Notes under the pieces: generated by a model
The model's input: the letters and a program-made list of their open reading frames with translations, nothing else
Databases searched by the model: none
What the model was told of the DNA's origin: nothing
Shown: one piece after another, positions 60,885-64,000 of the stretch
Position numbering within the stretch: the stretch's first letter is position 1
Layout of the letters: each line of letters starts with the position of its first letter
Assembly: GCF_024055575.1 (NCBI RefSeq)
Contig: NZ_JAMXOE010000008.1
Span: forward strand, 124,001-188,000
Direction: 5' to 3'
DNA length: 64,000 nt
Origin: Mucilaginibacter flavidus
GTDB lineage: Bacteria > Bacteroidota > Bacteroidia > Sphingobacteriales > Sphingobacteriaceae
Translations under genes and position numbers: made by a program

Positions 60885-62756
60885 ATGGAAAAGATTACAG
60901 CCGGCCATCCGCTAAGCCAAAGTGAAGATATTGTAAAACAAAACCTGGAAACTTTAAAAACGTTGTTCCCTACTATCGTGAAAGAAGGTAAAGTTGATAT
61001 TGAGGAATTAAAGGCTTTGTTGGGTGACGAAGTAGAAACCGGGGATGAGTTTTATCGCTTTACCTGGGCAGGAAAAAACAAGGCCCGGCAAGAGGCCAAT
61101 AAGCCAAGTACCGGGACTTTGAGGCCTAATACTGCAGAAAGCAAAGATTGGGACACCACACAAAATATTTTTATTGAAGGTGATAACCTCGAAGTGCTGA
61201 AACTGCTTCAAAAAAGTTATGGCGGTCGTATCAAAATGATTTATATAGATCCGCCCTATAATACCGGTAATGACTTCGTATATAAAGACAACTACGCGGA
61301 TAATTTAGCTAATTATCTTGCCATTAGTGGCCAGGCGGACGAAGAGGGCCGAAAGTTAAGTACGAATACTGAAAGCGATGGACGTTACCACAGCAACTGG
61401 CTGAATATGATGTATCCGCGTCTTAAATTGGCAAGAAATTTGTTAAAAAATACAGGTGTAATATTTATAAGTATAGATGAAAATGAATACCATAATCTTC
61501 GGAAGCTATGTGATGAAATTTTTGGTGAAGAAAACTTCATAGCAACTTTTATATGGAAACGAAGGCAAAATGTTGATAGCCGCTCCAAGAACGGCGCATC
61601 CGTTGATCATGAATATATTCTATCCTACTCACGTTTAGAAAATGGCATAAGGGGCGCTGACAAAGATATGACCAAATACGCTAATCCAGACAATGATCCA
61701 AAGGGTGATTGGATGAGTGCTGATATGACGGGACTTGCAACAGCAGATCAACGCCCGAATTTGCACTACGATCTAATAGACCCTAAAAAAGGCATTGTTT
61801 ATAAATGCCCACCGACAGGTTGGAGGTATGAAAAATCAAGAATGGCTGAACTACTCAGCAAAAATGAAATTTTATTTCCAAATAAAGAAGAAGGACGACC
61901 ACGAAGGAAGAAGTTTTCGCTTGATTTGGAAAGCGAGTTTACAGGTTTTTCAACAATATTAAACACTGTGTTTAATACGCAAGGGACAAGAGAGTTAAGG
62001 CAACTATTCGACGACAATGAATATTTTGATTTTCCGAAACCAAAAGATTTCATTGTTGAATTCTTGAAACAAGGTATGACAAAGGAAGATACGGTTTTGG
62101 ATTTCTTTGCTGGGTCAGGTACTTCAGCACATGCTACTATGCAACTGAATGCCGAGGATAATGGTACCCGTAAATTCATTTGTGTGCAATTGCCAGAAAA
62201 AGTTAAACCTGGCACACAAACTCAAAAAGCTGGTTATAATACTATAGCGGATGTTACCAAGGATCGAATTCGGAAAGCAGGTGATCAAATCAAATCTGGA
62301 ACTAAAATTAACTTATTTAATGTCTCTGAGTTCAAGTTGGATATTGGTTTTAAGAGTTTCAAACTGGATACTTCCAATTTAAATTCATGGGATGGTAGTG
62401 TAGAAAACTTTGAACGAAATATTTTCAATTCGGCCAGCAATATCAAAGAGGGGCGGACTGAAGATGATATACTTTATGAAGTTTTATTAAAAACCGGTTT
62501 AGATTTATCCCAGCCTATTGACGAAAAAGTAATTGCCGGTAAAAAAATATTTAGCATAGGTTTGGGTGCGCTCTTTATTTGCCTGGCAGACAATATAAAT
62601 ACCGAGGTAGCAGAACACATAGGTCAATGGAAAGCCGAACTGGAGCCATCAACCTGTAGAGTGATATTTAAAGATAGCGGCTTTACAGATGTGGACAAAA
62701 CCAATTCTGTACAGGTCTTAAAACGTTACGGTATAACCGAAGTTAACTCCATATAA
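60885..62756 (+). CDS. Type III restriction-modification methyltransferase (Mod)
   Basis: 623 residues. Beta-class N6-adenine MTase: DPPYNTGNDFVYKDNY (motif IV, near 122) precedes FFAGSGTSAHATMQLN (motif I, near 408), the beta order, with a target-recognition region between. Upstream RGGRIKMIYID-type strand (YGGRIKMIYID). Type III Mod usually has this size. It methylates one strand of an asymmetric site, and recognition is set by the central domain. Follows DUF4391 by 7 bp. Confidence 0.93.
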   Translation: MEKITAGHPLSQSEDIVKQNLETLKTLFPTIVKEGKVDIEELKALLGDEVETGDEFYRFTWAGKNKARQEANKPSTGTLRPNTAESKDWDTTQNIFIEGDNLEVLKLLQKSYGGRIKMIYIDPPYNTGNDFVYKDNYADNLANYLAISGQADEEGRKLSTNTESDGRYHSNWLNMMYPRLKLARNLLKNTGVIFISIDENEYHNLRKLCDEIFGEENFIATFIWKRRQNVDSRSKNGASVDHEYILSYSRLENGIRGADKDMTKYANPDNDPKGDWMSADMTGLATADQRPNLHYDLIDPKKGIVYKCPPTGWRYEKSRMAELLSKNEILFPNKEEGRPRRKKFSLDLESEFTGFSTILNTVFNTQGTRELRQLFDDNEYFDFPKPKDFIVEFLKQGMTKEDTVLDFFAGSGTSAHATMQLNAEDNGTRKFICVQLPEKVKPGTQTQKAGYNTIADVTKDRIRKAGDQIKSGTKINLFNVSEFKLDIGFKSFKLDTSNLNSWDGSVENFERNIFNSASNIKEGRTEDDILYEVLLKTGLDLSQPIDEKVIAGKKIFSIGLGALFICLADNINTEVAEHIGQWKAELEPSTCRVIFKDSGFTDVDKTNSVQVLKRYGITEVNSI

Positions 62757-62772
62757 ATATCAGCAAACATCC

Positions 62773-64000
62773 ATGCAAATAAAATTTGAAAGTGAACTGG
62801 ATTACCAGCATGATGCTATAAATGCTATTGCCGATATTTTTAAAGGGCAAGAAACTTGTACCAGCAACTTTACTGTTTACTCACCAGCCTACCTCGCCCA
62901 GCAAAAAACCATGGAGTTTAACCAAATAGGTTATGCCAATAAAATGCAACTCACCGACGGGCAGATATTGGATAATGTTCAAAAACTCCAGCTCCGCAAC
63001 GGTTTAAAGCCATCCGTAAAACAGGAAGTGGATATTAAGCATCTTGATTTTTCGATAGAGATGGAAACGGGTACAGGTAAAACATACGTTTACCTGCGAA
63101 CCATTATGGAAATGAACAGGCAATATGGCTTTACCAAGTTCATAATTGTTGTGCCTTCAATCCCAATAAAAGAAGGGGTTTATAAAAGTTTACAGATCAC
63201 CGAAACCCATTTTAAGGAGCATTATAACAACATCCCCTACAAGTATTTTATCTATGATAGTTCGCAATTAGTTGATATACGTGATTTTGCCACTAACCCC
63301 TTATTACAGATCATGGTTATCAACATTGATGCATTTCGCAAAAGTTTCGAAGATGAAAAGGATGAAAAGAAAACGGCCAATATTATCCACAGATATAACG
63401 ATAAGTTAGGCTATAAGCCGTTACAATTGATCCAGGATACCCGGCCAATCGTTATTATTGACGAGCCACAATCAACCATCAGTACCCCACTCGCAAAAAA
63501 AGCAGTGAAGGGTTTAAATCCGATGGCCATTCTGCGCTATTCGGCTACGCACAAGGAGAAACTTAACCAGATGTACAAGCTGGATGCCATCGATGCCTAT
63601 AACAAGCAATTAGTAAAACAGATTGAGGTAGCCTCGGTAAAGGTAGAAGGCGCGGCCAGCAATGGGGCCTATGTAAAATTGATCTCGGTTCAAAACAAAA
63701 AAGGCATCTCCGCAAAAGTTGAGGTGGATGTTTTACACAATGGCTCCCGGACCAGAAAAGTTATTGAGATAAAGAAACCTCAGGACCTGTTGCAAAGCAC
63801 CCATATCCAGGAGTATGATGGCTTCCAGGTAAACGATATTTACACCGAAGAAGGGAATGAATATGTTGAATTTATTAATGGAACGGTATTAAAATTAGGT
63901 GAAACTGTTGGCGCTGTTGATGAAACTTTAATAAAGCGGATGATGATCCGTAAAACAATACAGGAACACCTGGATAAGGAGTTGAAGTTAAATCCCTTAG
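62773..64000 (+). CDS. Type III restriction subunit (Res), 5' part, cut by window end
   Basis: 409 codons are open from ATG 62773 to the window end without a stop. MQIKFESELDYQHDAINAIA is a typical Res opening; Walker A METGTGKTYVYL (near 97-108), Walker B/DEAD-like VIIDEPQ, and SATHKEK (motif III). The C-terminal nuclease domain lies outside the window. Res provides ATP-dependent translocation and cleavage with Mod. Starts 16 bp after the Mod stop. Confidence 0.92.
   Translation, partial: MQIKFESELDYQHDAINAIADIFKGQETCTSNFTVYSPAYLAQQKTMEFNQIGYANKMQLTDGQILDNVQKLQLRNGLKPSVKQEVDIKHLDFSIEMETGTGKTYVYLRTIMEMNRQYGFTKFIIVVPSIPIKEGVYKSLQITETHFKEHYNNIPYKYFIYDSSQLVDIRDFATNPLLQIMVINIDAFRKSFEDEKDEKKTANIIHRYNDKLGYKPLQLIQDTRPIVIIDEPQSTISTPLAKKAVKGLNPMAILRYSATHKEKLNQMYKLDAIDAYNKQLVKQIEVASVKVEGAASNGAYVKLISVQNKKGISAKVEVDVLHNGSRTRKVIEIKKPQDLLQSTHIQEYDGFQVNDIYTEEGNEYVEFINGTVLKLGETVGAVDETLIKRMMIRKTIQEHLDKELKLNPL

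Noticed and set aside
56954-64000. DISARM, BREX or Gabija system
   Set aside because: Diagnostic genes (drmB, pglZ/brxC, gajA/B) are absent; Mod and Res point to a type III R-M-like system.
1-64000. CRISPR array
   Set aside because: No evenly spaced short direct repeats with unique spacers; the tandem repeats seen are a two-unit 20-bp duplication and coding MBG repeats.

Overview
The window looks like a chromosome segment of a Bacteroidota, most probably a Sphingobacteriaceae member (Mucilaginibacter/Pedobacter-like). This rests on gene content (C-terminal gliding-motility/T9SS sorting domain with MBG repeats, alpha-beta fused 2-oxoacid dehydrogenase E1, DUF1573, SPFH–RHH cluster, tmRNA tag GENNYALAA) and on -7 boxes of the Bacteroidota form TAnnTTTG. 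Genus assignment is inference; no 16S is present.

1–18.7 kb: an exopolysaccharide locus. Wza-like export lipoprotein, Wzc-like chain-length/tyrosine kinase, Wzy-like polymerase and two glycosyltransferases run rightward. A leftward block holds a galactofuranosyltransferase-like GT2, UDP-galactopyranose mutase (glf) and a Wzx flippase. A further GT4 and a large MBG-repeat surface protein follow. NRPS-like enzymes (adenylation–carrier–thioesterase) lie at both ends: only the thioesterase tail of one at position 1, and a complete one at 14.9–17.5 kb. The complete one is followed by a small Cys-rich protein and a GH16-fold lipoprotein whose three catalytic acids are all amides.

19–25 kb: a chemosensory-type signalling group (response regulator, CheR–PAS–histidine kinase, CheB, second CheB). 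CheB and CheR are in one frame, separated by a single TGA. An IS110-type transposase remnant and two tRNA-Ser genes follow.

25.4–42.3 kb: housekeeping and conserved genes: 7TM-HD phosphodiesterase, SPFH/membrane protein/RHH regulator operon with a candidate operator, thiolase, small enzymes, GH26 mannanase, two L,D-transpeptidase families, nitroreductase, fused E1, DUF1573 and an aminotransferase. ssrA (tmRNA) lies at 42.5 kb.

43–51.7 kb: a DNA-repair cluster: zincless Fpg-like glycosylase, an operon with a catalytically dead UmuD-like protein, UmuC, SRAP/HMCES and unknown partners, a DUF72 protein, and exonuclease VII. A 42-bp imperfect direct repeat of the xseB 3' end (43229 and 50021) brackets most of it, suggesting insertion between ssrA and xseB.

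51.7–64 kb: accessory DNA: a two-TM GYF_2-type protein, an XRE regulator and phage AntA-type antirepressor with a clear promoter, unknown genes, then a type III restriction-modification-like defence operon (PLD-like/SNF2 helicase, DUF4391, Mod, Res) cut by the window end. A perfect 20-bp tandem duplication lies just upstream of this operon.
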